Assembly (NCBI GenBank): GCA_037962975.1
Contig: CM075670.1
Coordinates: 152,090,501-152,154,500, forward strand
Source: Clitoria ternatea
Taxonomy: Eukaryota > Streptophyta > Magnoliopsida > Fabales > Fabaceae
Reading direction: 5' to 3'
Length of the DNA: 64,000 nt
Part shown: piece after piece, positions 1 through 10,915 of the stretch
Layout of the letters: each line of letters opens with the position of its first letter
Position numbering within the stretch: position 1 is the stretch's first letter
Position numbers and translations under genes: made by a program
Notes under the pieces: model-generated
Told to the model about the DNA's origin: nothing
What the model saw: only the letters and a program-made list of their open reading frames with translations
Database searches by the model: none

Positions 1-2
1 AG

Positions 3-2191
3 TGTTGTCTCAAAGACCTATACCCCTTACCAAGTATTGATTAGATGGTGAATGATTCGTCGGGGTGTCAATTCCTGTCTTTCATGGATGTGTACTCCGG
101 CTATAATCAAATTCTGATGTGGAAAGAAGATAAGGATAAAATGGCATTTTTGAATAACAAGGGAGTCTTCTACTATACTGTGATGCCATTTGGGTTGAAG
201 AACGCAGGGGCTACATACCAAAGAATGATGAACAAGGTCTTCGATAGAATAAGGTCAAAAATGGTCGAGGTGTATGTAGATGATATAATAAGTAAGACTT
301 TGGCTGGAGGGGACCACATTGAAGATTTAAGAAAGGTATTCAAGAGATTGTAGCTCTACAATATGAGGTTGAATCCCCTAAAGTGCATGTTCGTAGTACC
401 AGCAGGAAGGTTCCTAGGATTCATGTTAACATAGAGGGGTATAGAAGCTAACCCTGACAAGTGCAAGGTGATAAAAGAACTACAAAGTCTGACCAACATA
501 AGGGAGGTACAGTCGTTAAATGGAAAATTTGTAGCTTTATCCTAGTTCATGCCAAAAATGGCACACCGGTCATTACCCCTTTACAAGGCCTTGAAGAAGA
601 ATAAGGAGTTTCAGTGAGGAGAAGAGCAGGAGAAAGCGTTTCAAGAACTGAAAGAGGTTTTAGCTAACCCGCCGATGTTGACGAAGCCTGACCCTGGAGA
701 AAAATTATTCATTTACTTGTCTGTGTTTGATGAAGCAATCGGGGCCGCATTAGTGAAAGAAATGGTCGAGGGCTAGAGACTGGTATATTTCGTGGGAAAA
801 GTGCTACAAGGATCGGAAGACCGATATCAGAAGTTAGAAAAAGCAGTATTGGCATTAGTCTGGACGTCCCAATATTTAGGACAGTACTTTCATGCACATC
901 CAATCAAAGTTCGGACGGATCTCCCACTTATAATAGTTTTTCATAAACCAGACTTGGCAAGAAGAATGACAAAGTGGGCAATAGAATTATCAAAGTTTGA
1001 CATTTCCTATGAACCCCAAACAACCATAAAAGCTCAAGTCCTGGCGGACTTCATGACGGATTTGACTGGAGAAGCCCCAACACTACCACGGGAGCATTGG
1101 AAGATCTTTGTTGATGGTTCGTCGAACGAAAAATGGTATGGGGCCGGAGTAGTAATTGAGAGCGAAGATGGGGTGAGTGTGGAGATATCTCTTAGATTTG
1201 ACTTTAAGACGTCAAATAATCAGGCAGAATATGAGACATGCTTGGCAGGACTCAGAGCAGCCTTAGATGTGGGGGCACGCACGACGGTGCTTTGTAGCGA
1301 TTCATAGTTAGTTATTTCACAGATTAATGGGAGTTATCAAGCAAAGGAGCCGTTGTTGCAACAATACCTGGCGAAGGTTAAGGAGCTAGGAGAAAATTTT
1401 GCTGATGTAGAGTTTAAACATATCCCCAAGGAAGAAAATGTCAAAGTCAATATTCTATCTCGGTTGGCAAGCACAAAAAGAGCGGGGTGTAAAACTACGA
1501 TGATACAGAGTACGTTAGCCGCTCCAAGCATCGCAAGTCCATTGAAGGTATACGCCATCTAATTCAAAGCACATCTGGAGGACTCCTGGGTTATTCCAAT
1601 TATCCGGTATATGGTGAGTGGACAGCTTCCGGAATGCCCAATCAAAAAGAAGAAACTGAAAAAAGAGTTACCAAACTTTGCATTGGTAGATATAGGCTTG
1701 TATAGAAGAGGAATGACAGTGCCTTATCTAAGGTGCATAAATGAGGTCGAGGTAGATGAATTCCTGTCTGAGGTACATGAAGGGACGTGTGGTAATCACT
1801 GCGGAGGTAGAAGCTTGGCTAGGACGGTATTAAGGGCAGGTTATTGGTGGCCCACTTTAGCCTAGGACATGGTGGAAGATGTCAAAAAGTGTGATGCATG
1901 TTAGAAGAATAGCAACGAGCACCATGTCTCAGCTAAGGAGTTATTCACATCTACGGTCTTATGGCTCTTCCATCAATGGGGCATGGATATTTTAGGTCCT
2001 TTCCCTAAAGCTCTAGGCGGAGTTAAATATTTAATTGTCGGGATGGACTATTTTACAAAATGGATCGAAGCAGAAGCAGTGGTGCATATCACTGCGGTGC
2101 GGACATGAAGATTCTTTTATGAAAACATCATCACAAGGTTCGGAATACCAGGAAGGGTAATAGCGGATAATGGGACGCAGTTCATAGATTC
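3..2191 (+). pseudogene. pol: Tat pol: RT, dual RNase H, integrase N-terminus (broken)
   Basis: Degenerate polyprotein that once copied RNA into DNA and integrated it. RT motifs: FMDVYSGYNQI, MPFGLKNAGATYQRMMN and the YVDD catalytic box at 273-284. The connection and first RNase H follow at about 700-1060. A second, archaeal-type RNase H spans about 1110-1310, with the acidic residues in FVDGSS, NNQAEYE and CSDS all kept. The integrase zinc finger (H..H..C..C) lies near 1775-1900, and the core begins with WGMDILGPF and ADNGTQF. In-frame stops occur near 42, 351, 433, 618, 774, 1305, 1863 and 1902; most are TAG where Gln is expected in the family. The 5' end is cut by the window edge. The gene resumes at 5848 after the solo LTR. 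Not functional. Confidence 0.9.
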
Positions 2192-2430
2192 TGTGATGAC
2201 CCGCGTCGATTTACTTTTTATTTACACCCGGTTAATCATTTTTCACAATAGATTTTTCGCGTTTAATAAAAATTAACTCGGTCTTAATATAAAATAATAT
2301 TTACCTTTCTTAAATACATTCAAAATAATAAAAACATACTCAAAATAACAATAACCGATCGGAAATAAATCAATAATAAAATAGAATTCAATTAGAATCA
2401 GCGGAAAAAGGAAAACAGGGTCAGGGGTCA

Positions 2431-2510
2431 TTCGCCTGGGCGAGACCCTGATTCGCTTAGACGAAACCCGAGAAGGTCGCTTAAGCGAGATTCGACTCGC
2501 TTGGGCGAAT
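2431..2510. repeat. Palindromic-word cassette, CTCGCTTAAGCGAG type
   Basis: Four to five imperfect copies of a 14-bp self-complementary word (TTCGCCTGGGCGAG, TTCGCTTAGACGAA, GTCGCTTAAGCGAG, CTCGCTTGGGCGAA) in 80 bp, about 240-320 bp from the LTR 3' terminus. The sequence between words is not repeated. Confidence 0.8.
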
Positions 2511-2582
2511 GCCACACTCTAAATCTGAGCGAACAACAGACTTACAAGGAAAACTAACAAGTCGGGGTTTCACTCTGAAATA

Positions 2583-3395
2583 GGTCCACTCGGGAACAGC
2601 TTAACCTGACCTCACTCAGAAAAGGTTCTCTCGGGCATAACTCACTCGGAAAATGCCCTAACCTTACTTTACTCGGAAAAGGCTTTCTCGGGCATAACTC
2701 ACTCGAAAACATTCTCACTTTTACTCGGAAGCACTCTAATCTTCACTCGGAAACATTCTACTCTTTCTTCACTCGGAAGTAATTCTCTCGGCCCTATCTC
2801 ACCCGGAGACATCCTAACCTTCCACTCGGAAGAGGATCTATCGGTTGTTCTTCACTTGGAAAGGGACGAGGGGTACACACTGGAACGAAACAGACACCAA
2901 ATCAACCGACCCTCGCTCAGACAAGAATGAATCCGCTCGGGCAAGATTCGCCCGTAATTCACTATACTACAGCAAACAATTCATTCATAACCCACACTTT
3001 TCCACATAACCTTCCCATGAAAATAAACACCGATCATATAGCATCAAGAATTTATATTCACATTAGTCAACACATTGTAACATCACATACTCGGAAAACT
3101 CATTATACACATTACACAACCTATTTCAAAATCACTCGGTTCCTTGGCATCACTCCTCCGCTTGGCGCACCTCCAGGGCTCCGACCTCTTCCCTGTCACT
3201 GGTTACTAAATTGAAAACCACAGCAAGGGTGAGTGTTTGGCATCATAATTAATCTAAAACGGAAATTAACAATTTACATGTATATAAACTCCGTCCGATT
3301 ACTTTATCATCAAATTACAAGTCACACTCGGCAACTAACTCACACTCGGCGAGTATAACTATTCACACTCGGTAAATTTAACAAATTGCATTCGG
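2583..3395. repeat. Dispersed CACTCGG words in solo LTR B1
   Basis: The heptamer CACTCGG (often CACTCGGAA or CTCGGGCA) recurs at irregular spacing through about 800 bp with otherwise non-repetitive sequence. The same word in the same order after CTCGC...GCGAG words is found at 52259-52870 in an LTR of a different type. Confidence 0.75.
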
Positions 3396-4245
3396 CACAT
3401 ATATCGACTCACTCAGTAAATATATCAAATTACATTCGGCAAATATATCAACTCATACTCAGCAAATATATCAAATTGCACTCGGCAAATATATCAACTC
3501 ACACTCAGCAAATATATCAAATTGCACACGGCAAATATATCAACTCACTCAGCAAATATATCAAATTGCACTCGGCAAATATATCAACTCATACTCAGCA
3601 AATATATCAAATTACACTAGGCAAATATATCAACTCATACTCAGCAGATATATCAAATTGCACTCGGTAAATATATCAACTCATACTCAGCAAATATATC
3701 AAATTGCACTCGGCAAATATATCAACTCATACCCAGCAAATATATCAAATTGCATTCGGCAAATATATCAACTCATACTCAGCAAATATATCAAATTGCA
3801 CTCGGCAAATATATCAACTTATACTCAGCAGATATATCAAATTGCACTCGGCAAATATATCAACTCATACAGCAAACAAATTTCACTCAGCAATATAGCA
3901 ATTCTCACTCGGCAAATATAGCCATTCTCACTCGGCAAGCATAGCAAATCTGACTCAGAAAATATATTAATTCTCACTCAGCAAATATAACAAATCTTAC
4001 TCAGCAAATATAGCAAATTTCACTCAGCAATATAGCAATTCTCACTCGGCAAATATAGCCATTCTCACTCGACAAGCATAGCAAATCTAACTCGGCAAAT
4101 ATAGTAATTCTCACTCAGTAAATATAACAAATCTTACTCAACAAATATAGCAAATTTCACTTAGCAATATAGCAATTCTCACTCGGCAAATATAGCCATT
4201 CTCGCTCGGCAAGCATAGTAAATCTGACTCGACAAATATAATTAA
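3396..4245. repeat. Tandem repeat, 23-bp half-units / 46-bp dimers, then a longer unit
   Basis: From about 3396 to 3870 the sequence alternates two 23-bp half-units (CAAATATATCAACTCATACTCAG and a second type ending in ATTGCACTCGG), giving a 46-bp dimer repeated roughly ten times. From 3895 to 4245 a longer unit of roughly 140 bp built from related CACTCGGCAAATATAG words repeats about 2.5 times. The open frames here are a by-product of the repeat. Confidence 0.88.
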
Positions 4246-5847
4246 TCACACATATCATAACTAATAATTCATCAATTGTCACCACTGACTCTCAGACAAA
4301 ATTGACGCCTAGTATCCGGATACTAAAGGATCAGCCTTTAGCTGGGGGTCCTACTTGACACCCCGTGAACCCTGCTTGGTTCACCGGGTCCTGCTTGACT
4401 CTCCACCTCGACCACTGGGTCCTGCTTGACCACTGGGTAGCTCAACTGGGCACAAAAACCACGGGAGCCGGAAATGAGGGGCTATACATACCGTCGGCCG
4501 TCCCACACCACATAATCATATATCATGTCTCAATCATTACATATCATCAACAAACAACAGATGCAACTACCAGAAACTGGCATGTGCTCACAATACAGGG
4601 TGACCGACTTGTCAAGCCCATCCATCACATTGCCACTGGGCGACCTACTTGTCAAGCCCGTCAATATGATGTCCTCACACAGTCAATCACATAGCATAAT
4701 CATACTATCCTTTTACTGGAAGCCTGTCAGGAGCCGCTTCTTAACCGTGCAACGCACCGGCGACCACTCCCCGCCCTCAACAATATACAGGGTATCTCAT
4801 TCATAATATACAACTTAATATAATTAAAGCATTATTAATCAAACACACAATTATCAGAAGTTGACATGTGTTTACCACACAGAATAACCGACTTGCTAAC
4901 TCATCAATATACTGTCACAACTTTTATTAATACAACTAAATCTCATCATAAACCATACACGATTCACATTCATGCATACATACATATGCAACTATCATCC
5001 AATATTTCTTACCGTGTCCATAATCAGTTCAGCGACTCGGACCCCAAATATGTCCTATTCTAATTAATTATAACCCGAACGCCCCCTTACCTCTATTCCA
5101 AGCTTCAACGATCTGCTCTTGGTGCCGATTACGTCCTCTAAACGCTGGGTTCACGGTTTCACTTCCGAATCCAGCACCATCTCCGTCAATTAGTCTTCCG
5201 ATGTTTATTCTGCTACCTACGGGATCGAAATGCAAAACCCGTTAACGTCGTACCACCCACACAGTCTAAAGACCATTTTCGAGCTCATACTCACCATAGG
5301 AGTGGAGAACAGAACCTTACCCCACCATGCATGACCATTCGGTCAGGGAGTGAAAATGAAAAGGGAAGAGATAACTCAATCCAAACGGTCCAATGGACTC
5401 ACCTTGAAACCATGGTCACGGAAATGGGGTTCCTATGAAGTTCTGACACGGAACAGACCTCCCCTCAGAGCATGCAGCTCAGCAGCGTGAGGAAGGAGGA
5501 GAAGAAGAAGAAACAGAAGCAGGAGGAAGAAGAAACAGAAGAAGGCTCGCATGGAGAATGAATGAGGAATAAGATGGGTTTTATTATTTAAAGCCCAGGG
5601 GCAAAACAGCCTTTTCCCCATTTCTTCTATATTTTCATTAAAAGTTTTGATCAAACTTTTACCCCTTCTAATTTCACCTCATTTAACCCTTTTATGATTA
5701 ATCAACCAAATAAATTTTATTTACTTTCCACACTAGTTAATTATTTATAATTGCCTAATACTTCATGAAAATATCAAATAAATCCTTAAAACAATTATTA
5801 ATATTTTCTGATACTCAAAATTTTACTAAAATATCAGGGATGTTACA

Positions 5848-6480
5848 GATTCCAAGTTCAAAAGCCTACTCGAAGGACTATAGATTAAACAAGTATTCTC
5901 ATCGGTTGAACACCCCCAGACCAATGGTCAGGCCGATGTCGCGAACAAAGAGATCCTGAAAGGGCTAAAGAAACATCTAGGTGAAGCAAAAGGAGAATGG
6001 GCTAACTAGCTGCGTCACGTTTTATAGGCACATCGGACGACCCCCATTCATCCACTGGTGAGGCCCCATTTCAGTTTGTGTATGGAGTAGATGCAGTGAT
6101 ACTGGTGGAAATAAATTTAATTTCTCCAAGGGTTCAGCAATTGGACGTAATGGATAATGATCAAAGATTAAGAAATGAGCTGGATTTGCTACCCGAAGTT
6201 AGAGAAGTAACTTTCGTCTAGGATTAAGTTGTTAAAGCCAAAGCCGCATTTCGATATAACGTGAAAGTCCAACAAAGAAGATTTAATGTAGGTGACCTCG
6301 TCTTAAGGAAAGCATCAGTTGGGAATTGATTTGCGCACCAAGGAAAATTGGCACCAACATGGGAAGGGTCATATCGGGTGAACGAGGTCACACTGGGGGA
6401 GCATATTTGTTAGAAACTCTAGAGGGTGAGGTGTTCAAAAACAAATGGAATGTAAAGAACCTGTATGTATATTATAGCTA
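5848..6480 (+). pseudogene. pol: Tat integrase, C-terminal part after the solo LTR
   Basis: Direct continuation of the integrase interrupted at 2191; the two sides join in frame once the solo LTR and one GATTC copy are removed. HPQTNGQADVANKEILKGL carries the third catalytic acidic residue (Glu codon at 5951). The C-terminal domain is recognisable from APFQFVYGVDAVILVEI through RRFNVGDLVLRKA to LETLEGEVFKNKWN near 6410-6450. Several stops and at least two frameshifts are present, so it is dead. Confidence 0.85.
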
Positions 6481-6639
6481 ACCAGTGCTACAAGTCATGC
6501 ACTCTTTTTCCCTACCCAAGGTTTTTCCCACAGGGTTTACTTGGGAGGTTTTTAATGAGGTATGCAGCCGAGATGCTATTTGATCAATAAAATGTAGTTT
6601 TATGAATATGAACGATAACGTCTTTTGTCAGTCTTCCCT

Positions 6640-6957
6640 AAGTTCCATTAAACCCCGGAGTGGTCTAAGGACCCCAGAACGGTTAGGATTTATGAAACCC
6701 CAGAGTGGTCTAAGGACCCCAGAGTGGTTAAGTTCCATTAAACCCCGGAGTGGTCTAAGGACCCCAAAGCGGTTAAGATTTATTAAACCCCGGAGTGGTC
6801 TAAGGACCCTAGAGTGGTTAAGTTCCATTAAACACCGGAGTAGTCTAAGGACCCCAGAGCAGTTAAGATTTATTAAACACTGGAGTTGTCTAAGGAGCCT
6901 AGAGCGATTAAGATTTATTAAACCCCGGAGTGGTCTAAAGACCCCAGAGCAAAAATA
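6640..6957. repeat. Seven 45-bp tandem repeats
   Basis: GGTCTAAGGACC-type landmarks occur at 6662, 6707, 6752, 6797, 6842, 6887 and 6932, exactly 45 bp apart. Units alternate between a TTCCATTAAAC and an ATTTATTAAAC type, so the real period is partly 90 bp. Because 45 is a multiple of three, open frames appear on both strands; I read these as artefacts. The array lies between pol and the antisense gene of the Tat element. Confidence 0.92.
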
Positions 6958-6960
6958 AAA

Positions 6961-8934
6961 CTAAGGATTTGGTGGAGGGCCTTCCTCCTCTTTGCCCTCA
7001 GATCCGACGTTAGCCTTCTCGGCATTGGCCCCAAGACCATTGTCCTCCTCTACCGCCAAGGGATGAAGCTTGAAGAGCTCGTCAGAAGGAGAAAAAGATT
7101 GACCACCCATTTTGATCACCAGCTCACCATTCTGGAATCAGTTGAAAAAACTAATCCTGTTCAGGTTAAGAGGGACATCCCAGTTCCGTTGGATTACCTG
7201 GCGAACAGCATGACTGAAGGAGTCCATGGCAGTATGAGCAAACTGAAACATATCCTCCCGGTACTTGTTCTGCTCATTGGTGACCGCCATGGACAGCTCT
7301 TCATTCTTCTTGTGAAGATCGATCACTTGACCCTCCAGTTCAGCCACTTTCCCGAGTAGTCCGTCCTTCTCTTTCTTCCAGCTCTCCTCGGATCGTTGAA
7401 AAGCCTAGTTAGACTCATTGAGGGACTTAATCCTCTGATGAACCCGACTGCAATCTTCAAAGAGATAGGAGTTTTTGTCCTTCAGATGATCCACTTCCAA
7501 CTTTAGACCGTCGGTAGCAGCGGAATAGATGGCGGAAAAAGTTTTGATGTTATACCACATCGCTGTCTCCAAGGAAAATATGATATCTTCCTTCTCCAAC
7601 TCAGGCTTGAGGCGGTAAGGGAGTTTAAAGCTGGAGTCTGGGGGAAGGGTCCTGGTTATTAACTCCTCTAGGGCCTCCACACCAGAACAAGGAGGGGGAG
7701 GAATATCATCGCCCACCGGGGTCTCAGTCGCCACCTCCTTACCTTTATCCACTGCTCGAGGGGCGAGATTCACCCTCTGCTTCTTAGATGCCCCGGCAGC
7801 CTGCCCCTTTTATTTCTGCTTCCCTGAGGCATCCTCGATGTTAATTACCCCACCAGGTATTTGGAGTCTGGAAGACTTCCTCATCTTAGGAGTGACATTA
7901 TTTTCGATCTTAGTGTCAACTACGAACCCCTCTATCAGCTTGCGGAGTTTTTCCAGGGCAGCAGCACTTATGTTCCCTAAAAAAACATAAATGACAATCA
8001 GTGAACTATGGTACATACATATATGAAAACAGAAATAGAGATGGGTATATACCCAAATGAGCAAAATACTCATTCCGAGTCTCCGTGGTGCCAAGGAGAG
8101 AGCGGCACTTGATGGGGGCACCTTAGGAGATATTATGGAGGGTGTCAACAGGGTTTTGGCAGACTCAGAGAGGGAGGACTCGTCAACGGTGTAAGCCGAA
8201 CTCTCCAACAAGAAATACTTGTGAGTCTAGCCGGTGTGGATCTTGAACTGACCTTCTTCATATTTCCAGAAAGGAGGCCCCGTCCCTTTAACTTGAAGTT
8301 TCAGGAAGGAGTTCTTGAAGGAGCCTCCAGCGATCTTGCAGGAATCCATAAAGGCCTCAAAGTTGAAGATGTCACTTTGACACCTTAGGTTGATGAATCC
8401 CATAACAGTTCCACCTCGGCGCATCACGCGGGCAAACTGGAAAAAGATGGCGACGGTGAGGGTGAAGCCTAGATACTTGCCCAAAACTTTAAGAGAGAGA
8501 ACCAAGGTCCAGCCGTTGGGGTGGAGTTAGCTAGGGGCGATGTCTAAAAAATGCAGCACCCCCATCTCAAACTTGTTCAAGGGGAACCAGACTCCCACCT
8601 TGCTTATTGTGTAATCATGGAAATAAATAAAGCGGTCCCTTGGGATGTGGTAGATCCGCTTTGTGAATGTAGGGGCAAAGAGGGTAAATGAGCTGGCGTA
8701 CTTCTTTGCACGCCAATGATACTCGATCTCAAGTTCCACCCCGTCTGTAGGCTGGGCGAGGCAGCTGTAGATAAGGAGTACGTCCTGAGCAACCCAGAAA
8801 TAAGGATCTTGAGCCTTACGAGCTAGCCAGTTCACCTTGTCAGCGATCATAAAGGTATCGTCGGGGTCATTTCTCAAAACTGATGATCTGGCAGCGTCCA
8901 TGGTCACAACGTGTGCTAAAAAAGGGACATGCAA
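6961..8934 (-). pseudogene. Antisense ORF of the Tat element (putative gypsy-type transposon protein)
   Basis: Protein-like sequence on the strand opposite pol, in the pol-LTR gap where Tat elements are known to carry an extra antisense ORF. The N-terminal third (8934-8227, broken by one TAG at 8524-8526) reads through KVGVWFPLNKFEMGVLHFL, DIAPS and LTPNGW, the pattern I associate with the plant 'putative gypsy type transposon' domain (Pfam Transposase_28). The middle has Ser/Thr- and Pro-rich linkers, then a heptad-like coiled coil near 7138-7347, and an acidic tail ends at the stop at 6961-6963. A likely 76-nt intron (7977-8052, GTATAT...TTTTTTTAG) interrupts it. An upstream exon may start near 9245, since TTTTTTAG precedes codons at about 8916. 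The molecular role of this protein is not known. Frameshifts and stops make it a pseudogene. Confidence 0.7.
7977..8052 (-). other. Predicted 76-nt intron in the antisense ORF
   Basis: On the minus strand the segment begins GTATATACC and ends with a T-rich tract and AG. Upstream codons read RNEYFAHLG and downstream codons GNISAAALEKLRKL, so splicing removes a T-rich segment that otherwise encodes an implausible hydrophobic run. Confidence 0.6.
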
Positions 8935-9639
8935 ATAAAGTTAGTATCATCAGCATAGTAATGTACTACGCTGGATTTATCACTCCGGTCCGGAGACATA
9001 AGAGGAAGAGGTGAAGGAGGATTTTGAACTCCAGAAGTATAAGACTCCACCCGAGAGGTTGAGCCCAAGTTAACCGGAGTCATCCACCTACGGATATCCG
9101 TTTGAGTAAGCCAAGATCCCTGACAAGGAACCTTGGGTGGTAAGAAATCGAAAGGTTTAATATAATTTCACAAGAGGAATCTTGTTCCTGGCCGTGGTTA
9201 AAAGAAAAGGAAGACATGGTACAAAGAAGGATTTTTAAAAGCTACCTGTAGGGATGATGCGAGCGGTCTTTCGAGTACGAGCCAGGACAAAGTTAGAAAA
9301 CAAAAACAGAGGGCGGTTGAGCAGAGTTTTATAGGCAGAAAAAGGCATGGGCTGAAGTTCAACCGTCGCGGCCTATAGACTAAGTAGAAGACGAAGCGTC
9401 GCAGCCCAAAATGAAGCACCGTTTCACCCGGGAATGACATCATCTAAAGGCGCGTGGAATATACGACCAGTTGTGACGTGACACGTCAGCAATCCGTGTG
9501 AAATGGTAGCTTTACAGGTGAGGTGCATTAAAGTACGTCCTACCCCAGTTGTGTTGGCACATCGGTACCTGCACCCCGAAAAATTTTTCAAACGGACTTT
9601 GAATAGTTCACTTATTGTAGTAACACTACAAAAATAAAC
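8935..9639. other. Leader of the antisense gene / 3' non-coding DNA of the Tat element
   Basis: No convincing coding sequence. On the minus strand a donor-like CTACAG|GTAGC at about 9245 could pair with the acceptor near 8916, giving a leader intron of about 330 nt. The boundary with the LTR could not be fixed. Confidence 0.35.
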
Positions 9640-10227
9640 TAAGGGGAAAGTCATGCCTGAAGGTCCAGAAACATCATTGAGAAACATCACACCACATCAT
9701 TGAGAAAGCTGGCAAGTCATGCCCAAAGTCTGAAACCATTGGTTGACTACGGATTCCTCCCTTAACCCCGGCTTATAACTGACAATCAGACAACGAGTCA
9801 GAGGAGGTATGGGCAAACTGACCCTACAGACACTATATCTATAGTAAGTTAGGAATATGGTCAAATCACTTTCAAAACTAAGGTAAACACTATAAATACA
9901 ACTCATTTATTACTGAAGAGGGATCTGAACAAATCTCGTAAGTTACCTCCGTAATACCATATTATCTTAGTGACTATACTGACTTAAGCATCGGAGAATC
10001 TTCTGCAGGTACACCTCTGGTATGGTCTTACATTCCAGCATGGACTAAACATCAATTGCCACCCTTACTTGAAGAACCTCGGGTTCCCACTGAACCTAGG
10101 TGCATAATACCGTACTCCACTAAGGCGGTGTAAAACTGAGTTAGTGAGGTAACTACAGTCAGGTCACTGAGACTCTGACCCCGGTCAAGAAGTTCAATTC
10201 CTGACCCTTGATTCCTAAATAGATTAG
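9640..10227 (+). repeat. Tat 3' LTR (partial, boundaries approximate)
   Basis: Matches the reverse-strand LTR at 32602-33418 when inverted. Shared landmarks: TACACCGCC near 10120-10135, GATGCTTAAGTCAGTA (inverted at about 9976-9992), CTCCTCTGACTC (inverted at about 9795), and the promoter box below. The left edge is uncertain. The right edge lacks the ACAGAACA terminus seen in the other copy, so it is truncated at the Athila junction. Confidence 0.65.
9890..9899 (+). promoter_or_regulatory. TATA box of the Tat LTR
   Basis: CTATAAATACAACTC. The same TATAAATACAA string is conserved in the second Tat LTR (minus strand at 32912-32922) while much of the surrounding sequence has diverged. That supports a real core promoter. 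Confidence 0.6.
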
Positions 10228-10915
10228 AACTAATCTGCTTAGAATAATAGATCTAAAGAACAAGCAATATTAAGTATAACAAAAATCAATTGTGGGAAAC
10301 TGGGATTGGTTTCATCTCATCTTACCTTCCATAAGTTGTGTATCTTGCATGTAACTTAAAATGATAATTTTTACATCAATATCAAAGTCATTTGTATCGA
10401 TTCCTCGATTACAAAATTCATAAGAATGATTTCAACCTGCTGATCCCTCAGTCACCTTGAAATTGTTCCAGAATTAATGGCCGATTGTTTAGACGTTTTT
10501 TGTAATAGATACCATCCCTGGCAGCTACTTACAACAAGTACTTAATTCATATCTGCTTTCAAAAGTTATTTTCCAATACACTTAAGAAAACTAAAGGCCA
10601 GAAAATAGTGATCAAATACCATCAAGCATTAAGTGTAGAATGAAATACAAAAACTATCAAATCTTGTTAGCATACATGAAAACTTAAACCAACATTATGT
10701 GTGGTTTGAATGGATTACAAATAATCCCAATGGGTGAGTTAGCTACTCATGGCTTGCATTTCACTAATCAATCTCTGAAAGAATATGTGAAAGAAAATGG
10801 TACAAGAAAGAATAACTGAGAGGATGGTGGATGAATGATTCAAGTGATCAATATAAAGTGTCCCCCTTTCTTCTCCTCTTCTTTATTTAAATAAAAGTCT
10901 CGCTTAAGCTTCTCT
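10228..10915 (-). repeat. Athila 3' LTR, first segment (left of nested solo LTR)
   Basis: Matches 26131-26815 of the 5' LTR base for base over long stretches (for example GGGAAACTGGGATTGG near 10294). It starts abruptly at GAACTAATCTG; the matching 5' LTR extends a further 220 bases or so to its TGGTAATGG terminus, so this end is truncated. Confidence 0.88.

Larger units (their letters stand above)
2192..5847 (-). mobile_element. Solo LTR, chromovirus-type group B (copy B1)
   Basis: A 3656-bp insertion inside the Tat integrase, flanked by the perfect 5-bp duplication GATTC (2187-2191 and 5848-5852). It starts TGTGATGACC and ends GGGATGTTACA on the plus strand, i.e. an LTR read on the minus strand as TGTAACATCCC...TCATCACA. 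There is no primer site, polypurine tract or coding sequence, so it is a solo LTR left by LTR-LTR recombination. Its length and internal landmarks (for example around 4310-4500) match the reverse-strand LTR at 43744-47389 (3646 bp), which has a Met-tRNA primer site beside it. That pairing fixes the orientation. Confidence 0.88.
1..10227 (+). mobile_element. Tat/Retand-type Ty3 retrotransposon, 3' portion
   Basis: Remnant of a forward-strand Ty3 element entering from the left edge. Order seen: reverse transcriptase, RNase H, a second RNase H, integrase, a 45-bp tandem repeat, an antisense gene, then an LTR. Two RNase H domains plus an antisense ORF downstream of pol are known traits of the Tat lineage (Retand/Ogre group); the assignment follows from that. 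The integrase is split by a solo LTR at 2192-5847. The 5' LTR, gag and protease lie outside the window. The right end abuts a truncated Athila LTR at 10228 with no clean LTR terminus, so this junction is a rearrangement and not a simple insertion. Confidence 0.85.

Noticed and set aside
3386..3944. Overlapping forward frames with repeated HSANISTHTQQIYQ
   Set aside because: Produced by the 46-bp tandem repeat; different copies open in different frames and none has a plausible start context.
6602..6958. 118-codon frame of KPRSGLRTPE repeats (and its antisense partner)
   Set aside because: 45-bp tandem repeat divisible by three; both strands are open, so coding is not needed to explain it.
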